Under the pieces are notes generated by a model. That model had not been told where the DNA came from, made no database searches, and saw nothing but the letters and a program-made list of their open reading frames with translations. From Blastococcus atacamensis (GTDB taxonomy: Bacteria > Actinomycetota > Actinomycetes > Mycobacteriales > Geodermatophilaceae): a stretch of DNA of 54,634 nt. Where the stretch lies: the NCBI RefSeq assembly GCF_002938425.1, contig NZ_POQU01000016.1, positions 1-54,634 on the forward strand, given 5' to 3'. This document shows, piece by piece, positions 44,039 through 54,502 of this stretch (positions are counted from its first letter, which is position 1; every line of letters starts with the position of its first letter). The position numbers were made by a program, and so were the translations under genes.

Positions 44039-44211
44039 CTGGTCGCTGTCTCCCTCGAGGTAGGCCTGGCGATGCGCCCGGGACGGGCGGTCGGCCGCCG
44101 GCGGACGTAGCCCGCCGTCCGGCGTCGCCCCGAGCCGTGAGCAGGCGGGGGACGCGACCGGTTTCGTCGGCGTGGCCCCTACCCGCTGCGCCCGCGGCAT
44201 CAACGTGATCA

Positions 44212-44217
44212 AGCCTA
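44212..44217 (-). promoter_or_regulatory. -10 box of the tkt operon
   Basis: TAGGCT on the minus strand, about 174 bases before the tkt ATG, implies a long leader. In the 310-base divergent gap 44039-44348 I see this box, the ctaB box below and no gene or clear riboswitch. Confidence 0.4.
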
Positions 44218-44263
44218 GTCATCCGGGGTCATGGCGCGCGCCTGGCTCGGAAGGGCCCGGGGC

Positions 44264-44269
44264 TACCAT
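44264..44269 (+). promoter_or_regulatory. -10 box of ctaB
   Basis: TACCAT in GGGGCTACCATGGG matches TANNNT. If used, transcription starts near 44276, which removes ATG 44268 as a start and supports GTG 44349. Confidence 0.45.
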
Positions 44270-44348
44270 GGGCGGCGTTCCTCCCCCCGGTTCGAAGGGA
44301 TCCCGTGGTGCCCTGCTGCCCGCGCGCGACCGCGCACGAGGGCACCCG

Positions 44349-45281
44349 GTGACGGCGCTGTCCGAGCGCAGCGCCGATCCCGCTCCCCGTCTCGCCACCC
44401 GCCTCCGCGCGCGGGTCGGCGCCTACGTCGGCCTCACCAAGCCGCGCATCATCGAGCTGCTGCTCGTCACGACGGTGCCGGCGATGATGCTGGCCGACCG
44501 GGGCTGGCCGTCGCTGTCACTGCTGTTCTGGACGCTGCTCGGCGGCACGTTCGCGGCCGGCGCGGCCAACGTCTTCAACTGCTACTTCGACCGCGACATC
44601 GACCGGTTGATGCAGCGCACCCAGAAGCGCCCGCTGGTCACCGGCGAGGTCTCGCCGCGAGCGGCGCTGATCTTCGGCTTCGTCCTCACGGTCAGCTCGA
44701 TCGTCCTGCTGCTGGTGACGACGACCCCGCTGGCCGCGGCGCTCTCGGCGGCGGCGATCTTCTACTACGCCGTCCTCTACACGATGGTGTTCAAGCGGCA
44801 CACCCGCCGCAGCACCGAGTGGGGCGGGGTGCCCGGCGCGGCACCGGTGCTCATCGGCTGGGCCGCGGTGACCGGGTCGCTGGACTGGCCGGCCGTCGTC
44901 GTCTTCGGTGTCGTCTTCTGCTGGCAGATGCCGCACTTCTGGGCCCTCGCCCTGCGGTTCAAGGACGATTACGCGCGGGCCGACGTCCCGATGCTGCCCG
45001 TGGTGACCACGGCGCGGTCGGTCGGCCGGCAGTCGGTGGCCTGGGCGTGGGCGACGGTCGCCGTCTCCCTGCTGCTGTGGCCCGTCGGGGCGGAGTACGG
45101 CATCGGGCTGGGCTACGCGATCCCCGCGGCGCTGCTCGGTGCCTGGTTCGTCGTGGAGACGCACCGGCTGCTGTCGCGCATCAAGCGCGGTGGCGACTTC
45201 AAGCCGATGCAGCTCTTCCACGTCTCGATCTCGTACCTGTCGCTGCTCTCGGTCGCGATCATCGTCGACGCCATCGTGTAA
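44349..45281 (+). CDS. ctaB: Protoheme IX farnesyltransferase (heme O synthase)
   Basis: A 310-residue UbiA-family membrane prenyltransferase that farnesylates heme B to heme O for cytochrome c oxidase. Seen: YVGLTKPRIIELLLVTTVPAMML, the first Asp-rich motif FNCYFDRDIDRLMQRTQKRPL, the cytoplasmic loop RRSTEWGGVPGAAPVLIGW and the second motif FKDDYARADVPMLPVV, with about eight membrane helices. GTG 44349 has GAGGG upstream; ATG 44268 is possible but overlaps a promoter-like box. Its partner ctaA lies downstream on the other strand. Confidence 0.95.
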   Translation: MTALSERSADPAPRLATRLRARVGAYVGLTKPRIIELLLVTTVPAMMLADRGWPSLSLLFWTLLGGTFAAGAANVFNCYFDRDIDRLMQRTQKRPLVTGEVSPRAALIFGFVLTVSSIVLLLVTTTPLAAALSAAAIFYYAVLYTMVFKRHTRRSTEWGGVPGAAPVLIGWAAVTGSLDWPAVVVFGVVFCWQMPHFWALALRFKDDYARADVPMLPVVTTARSVGRQSVAWAWATVAVSLLLWPVGAEYGIGLGYAIPAALLGAWFVVETHRLLSRIKRGGDFKPMQLFHVSISYLSLLSVAIIVDAIV

Positions 45282-45489
45282 GGACCGCCCTTCCCCCCAC
45301 GCCTCGCACGCTCGGCGCGGGCCCCTGAAGGGCGGCCGTTCCAGCACGTCACCACGCTCGGCGCGGGCCCCTGAAGGGCGGCCGTTCCAGCACGTCACCA
45401 CGCTCGGCGCGGGCCCCTGAAGGGCGGCCGTTCAGCACGTCACCACGCTCGGCGCGGGCCCCTGAAGGGCGGCCGTTCCCGTACGTCAG
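45282..45489 (+). repeat. Hairpin element with 46-bp tandem array after ctaB
   Basis: CCGCCCTTC (45285-45293) pairs perfectly with GAAGGGCGG (45327-45335) around a 33-base loop directly after the ctaB stop. Four tandem units follow: 45307-45352, 45353-45398 (46 bp each, identical), 45399-45443 (45 bp, one C lost) and 45444-45489 (changed at its end). Units share CTCGGCGCGGG, CCCTG, AGGG and GTTCCAGC..CGTCAC with the 44-bp units after whiA. It fits a terminator element multiplied by slippage or unequal exchange. Confidence 0.85.
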
Positions 45490-45502
45490 CCCAGCCGGTC
45501 GC

Positions 45503-45508
45503 TACCGT
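45503..45508 (+). promoter_or_regulatory. -10 box, leaderless promoter of a small gene
   Basis: TACCGT stands 7 bases before GTG 45516, so transcript and coding start nearly coincide. A run of seven G lies between. Confidence 0.5.
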
Positions 45509-45515
45509 CGGGGGG

Positions 45516-45800
45516 GTGCGCACGGACCTCGCGAACGCCCGGATGGGGCAACTGGTCGGCGCCGACCGGCGCACCTATTCCATGACCGGTGGAACGCTGG
45601 ACCGGGCCGGGGTCGAGGCGCTCATCGAGTCGGGGTGGCCGGTGGTCACCTACCTGCCCGGCGGCCGGCTGCTCTGGCACGACGAGAACGACGCCTGGCC
45701 GGCCTGGGCCGACGTGCGCAGCGGCCCGGAGCGGGTGTCGGCCGGCCGCTGGGAGTCGGCCGACGGGTCGCCGCTCGTCGTCCTCGTCCTGCACGACTGA
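45516..45800 (+). CDS. Small hypothetical protein
   Basis: A 94-residue soluble protein that I do not recognise: TGGTLDRAGVEALIESGWPVVTYLPGGRLLWHDENDAWPAW in the middle is rich in Trp and acidic residues, then a short beta-rich end (GSPLVVLVLHD). GTG 45516 directly follows a TANNNT box. Codon use with G/C at third positions fits a real gene. It converges on ctaA, 85 bases away. No membrane segment or metal motif is seen. Confidence 0.65.
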   Translation: MRTDLANARMGQLVGADRRTYSMTGGTLDRAGVEALIESGWPVVTYLPGGRLLWHDENDAWPAWADVRSGPERVSAGRWESADGSPLVVLVLHD

Positions 45801-45885
45801 CGCCATCAGCGCCCGAGGGAGCTGCTGCCCTGCCGCACCGAGTGGGCCCGGAGGGGTCCGCACAGGTGTGACGTAGCGGCTCAGC

Positions 45886-46842
45886 TCAGATGGGGGACGG
45901 CACCTGGTGGCGGTGTCCTCCGGAGGAGGGCGATGTCATGACTTCCGACGCCGGACCGCGGACCGACCACACCAGCCGCGCGGCGAAGGCGGTGGTGAGC
46001 ACCGCGCCGGCCATGTGCAGCAGCACCAGGGCGATCGGCAGGTCGGTGAAGTACTGCACGTAGCCGACGACGCCCTGGGCCAGCTCCACGATCAGCAGGT
46101 CCCGCGCGGCCCGGCGGACGCGGTCGGGGGAGTCGGTCGCGTAGAGCGCGACCAGCATCGCGACGGTCAGGCCGATCAGGAGGAACACGACGTCGGCGTG
46201 CAGCTGGCTGATGAGCTCGGGGTCGAAGCCCATGCGGTCGCCGGTCGGGACGTCGTCGTCGTCGACGTCGCCGCTGTGCGGGCCGCTGCCGGTGACCACG
46301 GTGCCCAAGGCCAGGACGGCGGCGGTCGCGGCGGCGATGCCCCGGGTGAGCAGGACGAACGGGCGGCGCACCAGCGGCTGCCCGACGCCGGGCTCCCGCG
46401 AGCGCAGCCACAGCGTCGTCGCCAGCGCGACGAGCACCGCGGAGACGAGGAAGTGGGCCGCCACGGTCCAGGGGTTCAGGCCCGTGAGCACGGTGACCCC
46501 GCCGAGCAGCGCCTGGGCCGGGATGCCGAGGAAGGTGAGGACGGCGAGCGGTCGGAGGTCCCGACGCGTCGAGCGCCAGACGGCGACGACCGTGGCGATC
46601 GCGACCGCGGCGAGCACGAAGGTGAGCAGCCGGTTGCCGAACTCGATGGCGCCGTGACCGGCGAGCTCCGGCGTCGCCACGAAGCTCGCCGACGTGCACC
46701 GCGGCCAGGTGGGGCAGCCCAGCCCGGAGCCGGTCAGCCGCACGGCGCCGCCCGTCACGACGATCAGCCCGTTGGCGACGGCGTTGGCGAGGGCCAGGCG
46801 CGAGATGGTCGTCGCGGAGAACGAGGCGGGCAGCAGCGGCAC
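45886..46842 (-). CDS. ctaA: Heme A synthase (COX15/CtaA family)
   Basis: A 318-residue polytopic membrane oxygenase that converts heme O to heme A for cytochrome c oxidase. Seen: NGLIVVTGGAVRLTGSGLGCPTWPRC with the conserved GSGLGCPDWP-type loop and Cys, EFGNRLLTFV with a heme-ligand His/Glu region (GHGAIEFGNR), VAAHFLVSAVLVAL, QLHADVVFLLIGL and VLLHMAGAVL, which place His ligands in helices. I chose GTG 46842, preceded by GGGGA and a TANNNT box; the frame stays open 132 bases upstream. It pairs with ctaB across the array. Confidence 0.92.
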   Translation of the reverse strand: MPLLPASFSATTISRLALANAVANGLIVVTGGAVRLTGSGLGCPTWPRCTSASFVATPELAGHGAIEFGNRLLTFVLAAVAIATVVAVWRSTRRDLRPLAVLTFLGIPAQALLGGVTVLTGLNPWTVAAHFLVSAVLVALATTLWLRSREPGVGQPLVRRPFVLLTRGIAAATAAVLALGTVVTGSGPHSGDVDDDDVPTGDRMGFDPELISQLHADVVFLLIGLTVAMLVALYATDSPDRVRRAARDLLIVELAQGVVGYVQYFTDLPIALVLLHMAGAVLTTAFAARLVWSVRGPASEVMTSPSSGGHRHQVPSPI

Positions 46843-46849
46843 GTCCCCG

Positions 46850-46855
46850 ATCGTA
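46850..46855 (-). promoter_or_regulatory. -10 box of ctaA, probably leaderless
   Basis: TACGAT on the minus strand, with 7 bases before GTG 46842; the same spacing as four other single genes in the window. Confidence 0.5.
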
Positions 46856-46981
46856 TTCGCTCTGCGCTCCGGTCCCGGGTCGTCGTGCGCCGGGACGGGC
46901 CCGCGGTGAGCCTGATCACGAACGGTCAGCGGACGGGTCCTTCTTAGGTGGACCTTGCTTGCGCCGAGTTCCATTTAGGAC

Positions 46982-46996
46982 ACACTCGTGTTGTGG
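46982..46996 (+). promoter_or_regulatory. Candidate SufR operator
   Basis: ACACT-N5-TGTGG differs in one base from the palindrome ACACT-N5-TGTGA that I recall for mycobacterial SufR at its own operon. It overlaps the proposed sufR GTG (46993), so bound SufR would block transcription start: autorepression of the whole suf operon when clusters are plentiful. Confidence 0.6.
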
Positions 46997-47790
46997 AATC
47001 CCTCGTGGCGCAGCACCGGCCGTCGGCGACAGTCGACGACGGGCGCACCCGCGACCGCGTGAGCAGCCTCCTGCTCGAGCACGGCCCGCAGACCGCGACC
47101 GAGCTGGCGGCCCGGCTCGGCATCTCCCCGGCCGCCGTCCGCCGGCACCTCGACGCCCTGGTCGCCACCGGCCGGGTGGAGGAGCGGCAGGTGCGCGACG
47201 CCCAGCGCGGTCGCGGCCGCCCGGCCCGGCGGTTCCACCTCACCGACTCCGGTCGCTCCGCCTTCCCGCACGCCTACGACGACCTGGCGCTGACCGCACT
47301 GCGCTACGTGGCCAGCGTCGGCGGCCCTGATGCCGTTCGCGCCGTGGCCGAGCAGCAGCTCGCCGGGCTGGAGGCGCGTGCGTCCAGCGCGGTGGAGGCG
47401 GCGACCAGCGGCAGCGCCGGCGCCTCGGTCGACCGGGCTCAGGCACTCGCCGCCGCGCTTACCGCGGAGGGCTACGCTGCCACCGCTTCGGCGCTGTCCG
47501 GCGGAGGGCAGCTCTGCCAGCACCACTGCCCGGTGGCGCACGTGGCCGCGGAGTTCCCGCAGCTGTGCGAGGCCGAGACGGCGGTGATCGGCCGGCTCGT
47601 GGGCACCCATGTGCAGCGGCTGGCCACGATCTCCCACGGCGACGGGATCTGCACCACACACATCCCCGGCCCCCTGCGGACGGGGAACAGATCGGCCCTC
47701 GCACGCCCTGTACGAGGTGAGCGAGCAGCGCCCGCGAGCGCGCCCACAAGCAGCACCCCCACGAACGACCGGGAGAGGACGCCCGCATGA
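46993..47790 (+). CDS. sufR: Iron-sulfur cluster biogenesis repressor SufR
   Basis: A 265-residue winged helix-turn-helix regulator that senses an Fe-S cluster and represses the suf operon. The DNA-binding domain is [34 protein letters not shown] with the wing [12 protein letters not shown]. Near the C-terminus Cys175 and Cys179 (LCQHHCPV), Cys192 (FPQLCEAE) and Cys220 (GDGICTTH) are the expected cluster ligands. GTG 46993 gives the usual length; GTG 46948 is possible. Its stop overlaps sufB by four bases. Confidence 0.93.
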   Translation: MESLVAQHRPSATVDDGRTRDRVSSLLLEHGPQTATELAARLGISPAAVRRHLDALVATGRVEERQVRDAQRGRGRPARRFHLTDSGRSAFPHAYDDLALTALRYVASVGGPDAVRAVAEQQLAGLEARASSAVEAATSGSAGASVDRAQALAAALTAEGYAATASALSGGGQLCQHHCPVAHVAAEFPQLCEAETAVIGRLVGTHVQRLATISHGDGICTTHIPGPLRTGNRSALARPVRGERAAPASAPTSSTPTNDRERTPA

Positions 47791-49229
47791 CCAGCACCCA
47801 GCAGCCGGCGATGGCCACGCAGCTGACGCAGGACCAGCAGATCGAGCAGCTCGGCCGCTACGAGTACGGCTGGGCGGACGCCGACGTCGCCGGAGCGTCG
47901 GCGCGCCGCGGCATCGACGAGGACGTCGTGCGCGACATCTCGCGCCGCAAGAACGAGCCCGAGTGGATGCTCGAGCGCCGTCTCAAGGCCCTGAAGCTCT
48001 TCGAGCGCAAGCCGATGCCGGACTGGGGCTCGGACCTCTCGGGGATCGACTTCCAGAACATCAAGTACTTCGTGCGCTCCACCGAGGCCCAGGCGGCCTC
48101 GTGGGAGGACCTGCCCGACGACATCAAGAACACCTACGACAAGCTCGGCATCCCGGAGGCGGAGAAGCAGCGCCTCGTCTCGGGTGTCGCGGCCCAGTAC
48201 GAGTCCGAGGTCGTCTACCACCAGATCCAGAAGGAGCTCGAGGACCAGGGCGTTCTCTTCCTGGACACCGACTCCGCCCTGAAGGAGCACCCGGAGATCT
48301 TCCGGGAGTACTTCGGCTCGGTCATCCCCTCCGGCGACAACAAGTTCGCCGCGCTGAACACCGCGACCTGGTCGGGTGGCTCGTTCATCTACGTGCCGCC
48401 GGGCGTGCACGTCGACATCCCGCTGCAGGCCTACTTCCGGATCAACACCGAGAACATGGGCCAGTTCGAGCGGACGCTGATCATCGTCGACGAGGGCGCC
48501 TACGTGCACTACGTCGAGGGCTGCACCGCGCCGATCTACAAGTCGGACTCGCTGCACTCCGCGGTCGTCGAGATCATCGTCAAGAAGAACGCGCGCTGCC
48601 GGTACACGACCATCCAGAACTGGTCGAACAACGTCTACAACCTGGTCACCAAGCGGGCCGTGGCCCACGAGGGCGCGACCATGGAGTGGGTCGACGGCAA
48701 CCTCGGCTCGAAGGTGACGATGAAGTACCCGGCGGTCTGGATGACCGGCGAGCACGCCAAGGGTGAGGTCCTCTCCATCGCCTTCGCGGGCGAGGGGCAG
48801 CACCAGGACGCCGGCGCCAAGATGGTGCACGCCGCCCCGCACACCTCCTCGACCATCGTGTCGAAGTCGGTGGCCCGTGGCGGTGGCCGCACCTCCTACC
48901 GCGGTCTGGTCCAGGTCGACGAGGGTGCCTACGGCTCCAAGTCGACCGTGAAGTGCGACGCGCTCCTGGTCGACACGATCAGCCGCTCGGACACCTACCC
49001 CTACGTCGACGTCCGCGAGGACGACGTCGCCATGGGTCACGAGGCCACCGTCTCCCGCGTCAGCGACGACCAGCTCTTCTACCTGATGAGCCGCGGTCTG
49101 ACCGAGGACGAGGCCATGGCGATGGTGGTGCGTGGCTTCGTCGAGCCCATCGCCCGTGAGCTGCCCATGGAGTACGCCCTCGAGCTCAACCGGCTCATCG
49201 AGCTGCAGATGGAAGGTGCCGTCGGCTGA
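47787..49229 (+). CDS. sufB: Fe-S cluster assembly scaffold SufB
   Basis: A 480-residue SufB, the scaffold on which the SufBCD complex builds [Fe-S] clusters. Seen: [55 protein letters not shown] (around 190-220), [21 protein letters not shown] with the conserved Cys, and [25 protein letters not shown] near the end. No intein interrupts it, unlike in some mycobacteria. ATG overlaps the sufR stop; the stop overlaps sufD by one base. Confidence 0.97.
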   Translation: MTSTQQPAMATQLTQDQQIEQLGRYEYGWADADVAGASARRGIDEDVVRDISRRKNEPEWMLERRLKALKLFERKPMPDWGSDLSGIDFQNIKYFVRSTEAQAASWEDLPDDIKNTYDKLGIPEAEKQRLVSGVAAQYESEVVYHQIQKELEDQGVLFLDTDSALKEHPEIFREYFGSVIPSGDNKFAALNTATWSGGSFIYVPPGVHVDIPLQAYFRINTENMGQFERTLIIVDEGAYVHYVEGCTAPIYKSDSLHSAVVEIIVKKNARCRYTTIQNWSNNVYNLVTKRAVAHEGATMEWVDGNLGSKVTMKYPAVWMTGEHAKGEVLSIAFAGEGQHQDAGAKMVHAAPHTSSTIVSKSVARGGGRTSYRGLVQVDEGAYGSKSTVKCDALLVDTISRSDTYPYVDVREDDVAMGHEATVSRVSDDQLFYLMSRGLTEDEAMAMVVRGFVEPIARELPMEYALELNRLIELQMEGAVG

Positions 49230-50572
49230 TGTCGACCGACAACAACCTGGACACCCCCGCCGAGGAGCTCGGCTCCGAGGAGCTGGCCGCGGCCGAGACG
49301 GCGCAGCTGGCCTCGGAGCTGTTCGCCCCGGGCGTCGGCGCGCAGGCCGGCCCGCCGACCACACCGGCGTCGGGCACCGGCACCGCCGGTGAGGCGGCAC
49401 CCGGTGCGCACAGCCACGGCGGTCCCGCACCGACCGGTTCGCCGGCGGAGCGGTTCACCTCGACCGACCCGGATGCCTTCGGCGTGCCCACCGGTCGCGA
49501 GGAGGCCTGGCGCTTCACCCCCATGAAGCGGATCAAGCCGCTGCTCGACGGTGCGGCCTCGGACGCGAAGCTCGACTGGTCGACCGACCTGCCCGAGGGC
49601 GTGGAGCTGCTCCGCGTCGACGCCGGCGACCCGCTGCTCAAGGGACTGCCCGAGCCGGTCGACCGGCTCGCCGCGCTCACGCGGCAGAACAGCGCCGGCG
49701 CCGACGTCGTCCGGATCGCCACCGAGGCGCAGCTGGACCGCCCGGTCACCCTGGGCCTCGCCGGGTCGGGCTCCGCCGACGTCGTCTGGGGTCAGCTCGT
49801 CGTCGAGGTGGGGGCCTTCGCGAAGGCGACCGTCGTCCTGGACCACACCGGGCTGGCCCGCTACGCCGGCGGCGTGACGGTGCTCGTCGGCGACAGCGCG
49901 CAGGTCAGCCTCGTGTCGGTGCAGGACTGGGCGCCCGGCGCCGTGCACGGCGGCCAGTACGACGCCGTCGTCGGCCGCGACGCGACCTTCACCCAGGTCG
50001 TGGTCACCCTCGGCGGCGACCTGGTCCGCCTGGTCAGCAACGTGCAGTACGCCGGCCCCGGCGCCAGCGCGGAGCTCTTCGGCGTCTACTTCTCCGACGA
50101 GACCCAGCACCAGGAGCACCGCCTCTGGGTCGACCACGCGGTGCCCAACTGCACCAGCAACGTGCTCTACAAGGGCGCGCTGCAGGGCGAGGGCGCGCGC
50201 ACGGTCTGGATCGGCGACGTCCGCATCCGCCCGGCGGCCACCGGCACCGAGACCTACGAGCTCAACCGGAACCTGGTGCTCACCGACGGCGCCCGCGCCG
50301 ACTCGGTGCCGAACCTCGAGATCGAGACCGGCGAGATCGTCGGCGCCGGGCACGCCAGTGCCACCGGCCGGTTCGACGACGAGCAGCTGTTCTACCTCTG
50401 CTCGCGCGGCATCGACGCCGAGACCGCCCGCCGTCTGGTCGTGCGCGGCTTCTTCGCCGACGTCGTCCAGCGGATCGGCCTGAACGAGCTGCAGGACCGC
50501 CTGATGGCCAGCATCGACGCCCGCCTCGGCGCGCTGCCGGCACTGGACGAGCAGCCGGTCGAGGTCGCCTGA
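49229..50572 (+). CDS. sufD: Fe-S cluster assembly protein SufD
   Basis: A 447-residue SufD, partner of SufB in the SufBC2D scaffold. The first 75 residues are Gly/Ala/Pro-rich and not conserved. Then GVPTGREEAWRFTPMKRIKPLL starts the family domain, with a right-handed beta-helix body and the C-terminal GHASATGRFDDEQLFYLCSRGIDAETARRLVVRGFFADVV shared with SufB. Coupled to sufB by TGATG; the Rieske gene follows after one base. Confidence 0.95.
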   Translation: MSTDNNLDTPAEELGSEELAAAETAQLASELFAPGVGAQAGPPTTPASGTGTAGEAAPGAHSHGGPAPTGSPAERFTSTDPDAFGVPTGREEAWRFTPMKRIKPLLDGAASDAKLDWSTDLPEGVELLRVDAGDPLLKGLPEPVDRLAALTRQNSAGADVVRIATEAQLDRPVTLGLAGSGSADVVWGQLVVEVGAFAKATVVLDHTGLARYAGGVTVLVGDSAQVSLVSVQDWAPGAVHGGQYDAVVGRDATFTQVVVTLGGDLVRLVSNVQYAGPGASAELFGVYFSDETQHQEHRLWVDHAVPNCTSNVLYKGALQGEGARTVWIGDVRIRPAATGTETYELNRNLVLTDGARADSVPNLEIETGEIVGAGHASATGRFDDEQLFYLCSRGIDAETARRLVVRGFFADVVQRIGLNELQDRLMASIDARLGALPALDEQPVEVA

Positions 50573-50573
50573 G

Positions 50574-50927
50574 ATGGCGTTCGAACGGGTCTGCGCGCTC
50601 TCCCAGGTCCCCGAGAACGGGGCCCTGCGGGTGGAGCTCGCGGACGTCGACGTCGCCGTCGTCCGCTTCGAGGGCGAGGTCTACGCGATCCAGGACCTGT
50701 GCTCGCACGCCGAGGTCCCGCTGTCCGAGGGCGACGTCGAGACGTTCGACGGCGCTCCCACCATCGAGTGCTGGCTGCACGGGTCGTGCTTCGACCTGCG
50801 CACCGGCGAGCCCACCAACCTGCCGGCCACCGAGCCGGTCGACGTCTACCCCGTGCGCGTGGAAGGGGAGGACGTGCTCGTCGACACCGAGTCCGACGGC
50901 CGCCTCCCGCTCGCGTCGGGCAGCTGA
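50574..50927 (+). CDS. Rieske [2Fe-2S] ferredoxin in the suf operon
   Basis: A 117-residue single-domain Rieske protein of the non-heme iron oxygenase ferredoxin type. The cluster ligands are Cys43-x-His45 (LCSHAEV) and Cys66-x2-His69 (ECWLHGS). It sits between sufD and sufC with 1- and 10-base gaps, so it is made with the assembly machinery. An electron-transfer role in cluster assembly is suggested by its position in many actinobacterial suf operons but is not shown by the sequence. Confidence 0.93.
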   Translation: MAFERVCALSQVPENGALRVELADVDVAVVRFEGEVYAIQDLCSHAEVPLSEGDVETFDGAPTIECWLHGSCFDLRTGEPTNLPATEPVDVYPVRVEGEDVLVDTESDGRLPLASGS

Positions 50928-50937
50928 AGGAGAAGAA

Positions 50938-53018
<2,081 letters not shown>

Positions 53019-53028
53019 GGCGCGTCTG

Positions 53029-53490
53029 ATGCAGCTCGAGTCGATGTACCAGGAGATCATCCTGGACCACTACAAGAACCCGCACGGGCGCGGCCTGCGC
53101 GACCCGTTCGACGCCGAGGTCCACCACGTCAACCCGACGTGCGGGGACGAGGTGACGCTGCGGGTGAAGATCGACGGCGACACGATCGCCGACGTCTCCT
53201 ACGAGGGCATGGGCTGCTCGATCAGCCAGGCCTCGATCTCGGCCATGTACGACCTGGTGGTCGGCAAGCCGGTGTCCGAGGCGCTGGGGACCGGCGAGCA
53301 CTTCATGACCCTGATGCAGGCCAAGGGCGACCCCGCGGTCGCCGAGAAGCTCGAGGACGAGCTGGAGGACGCCGTCGCGTTCGCCGGTGTGTCCAAGTAC
53401 CCCGCGCGCATCAAGTGCGCGCTGCTCAGCTGGATGGCGTTGAAGGACGCGTCCGCCCGCGCAGTGTCGACGGCTGGAGGCCAGTCATGA
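53029..53490 (+). CDS. sufU: SufU zinc-dependent sulfurtransferase
   Basis: A 153-residue SufU, which accepts sulfur from SufS by Zn-linked ligand swapping. The Zn ligands are seen: Cys38 and Asp40 (PTCGDE), Cys63 (GMGCSISQAS) and Cys130 (RIKCALLSW). The Gram-positive SufU insert after the second Cys is present, which sets it apart from IscU. Its stop overlaps the sufT ATG. Confidence 0.96.
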   Translation: MQLESMYQEIILDHYKNPHGRGLRDPFDAEVHHVNPTCGDEVTLRVKIDGDTIADVSYEGMGCSISQASISAMYDLVVGKPVSEALGTGEHFMTLMQAKGDPAVAEKLEDELEDAVAFAGVSKYPARIKCALLSWMALKDASARAVSTAGGQS

Positions 53491-53873
53491 GCGAGACCAC
53501 AGAGAACGTCGCGGCCACCGGGACCCCGGGCGGGCCGCCGGCCTACAAGTCGGCGCTCCTCGAGGACCTCGAGGAGGCCATGCGCGACGTCGTCGACCCC
53601 GAGCTCGGCGTCAACGTCGTGGACCTGGGCCTCGTCTACGGCCTGGACGTCGACGAGTCCAACGTCGCCATCATCGACATGACCCTGACCTCGGCGGCCT
53701 GCCCGCTGACCGACGTCATCGAGGACCAGGCCCGTCAGGCCCTGACCGGCGGCCCCGGCCCCGGCCTGGTCGACGACATCCGGATCAACTGGGTCTGGAT
53801 GCCGCCGTGGGGCCCGGACAAGATCACCGACGACGGCCGGGAGCAGCTCCGCGCCCTGGGCTTCCGCGTCTGA
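53487..53873 (+). CDS. sufT: SufT / MIP18-type (DUF59) Fe-S assembly factor
   Basis: A 128-residue MIP18/DUF59 protein that helps Fe-S maturation. Core motifs: AMRDVVDPELGVNVVDLGLVYGLDVD, MTLTSAACPLTDVIEDQ with its conserved Cys, and WMPPWGPDKITDDGREQLRALGF. The N-terminal 22 residues are variable. ATG overlaps the sufU stop by four bases; it is the last intact gene of the operon. Confidence 0.95.
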   Translation: MSETTENVAATGTPGGPPAYKSALLEDLEEAMRDVVDPELGVNVVDLGLVYGLDVDESNVAIIDMTLTSAACPLTDVIEDQARQALTGGPGPGLVDDIRINWVWMPPWGPDKITDDGREQLRALGFRV

Positions 53874-54498
53874 ACGAGCTCTTCGACCGACTGGCCGCCG
53901 GGTACGCCCCGGAGGCCGACGCGAGCGTGACCGTGCTGCCCGCGCCCCTCGGGGCGCGGGCAGTCGTCGTCGGTGGCACCGCCTGGCACGTCGTCGCGGC
54001 CGACGTGGACCCGGAGTGGGTGGCGCATCAGGTCGCCCCCGATCCGATCGGCGCACCGCTCGGGGCGCGTTTCCTCGCCGCGCTGGCCGATGAAGTCGGC
54101 GCCGAGCCCGGGTCGCTGGACGTCGTCCTCGTCGCGTCGCCCCGCAGCGATGTCCCTGCGCGGGACATGTCGCTCACCGAGATGTCCGCCTCGGGGACAT
54201 CGCACCCCGGGTCCGCCGGGCCCGGGCGCACCGACGGAACGTCCGCATGTGGACTGCCGCCGACGCCGCCGGTCTGCTGACCGTCGGTCGTGGCATCGCC
54301 GGCCGGCTGGAGGTGAGCCTGGAGGTCGAGGCCGCCGAGCGCGGCCGCGGCCTCGGGGCCGCGCTGGCGCTGGCCGCCCGTGCCCTGACGGTCGAGCCGC
54401 TGTGGGCGCAGGTCGCCCCGGCGAACACCGCGTCGCTGCGCTCCTTCCTCGCCGCGGGCTACCGGCCGGTGGGCGCCGAGGTCCTTCTCGGCCCCTGA
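53870..54498 (+). pseudogene. GNAT N-acetyltransferase split by a frameshift
   Basis: The N-terminal half (NELFDRLAAGYAPEADASVTVLP ... LDVVLVASPR) is read in one frame and the C-terminal half (RVRRARAHRRNVRMWTAADAAGLL ... ERGRGLGAALALAARAL ... APANTASLRSFLAAGYRPVG) in another. The second half holds the acetyl-CoA loop (RGRGLG) of GNAT enzymes. One extra C in the CCCC run near 54205-54208 would join them as SHPRVRRAR. The probable start is the CTG at 53870, overlapping the sufT stop. A palindromic insert lies just before the break. It may be a real pseudogene or a sequencing error. Confidence 0.7.
54149..54201. repeat. Pair of palindromes inside the GNAT gene
   Basis: Two neighbouring hairpins share one motif: ATGTCCC (54150-54156) with GGGACAT (54162-54168), and GATGTCC (54181-54187) with GGACATC (54195-54201). 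They encode an extra, unconserved stretch (DVPARDMSLTEMSASGTS) just before the frameshift and resemble a small REP-type insert. Dispersal in the genome cannot be tested here. Confidence 0.55.
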
Positions 54499-54502
54499 CC
54501 GC

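Noticed and set aside
46944-46962. TTAGGT-type iron box (IdeR/DtxR) before sufR
   Set aside because: Only the first half-site matches; about 11 of 19 positions agree with the consensus, too few to call.
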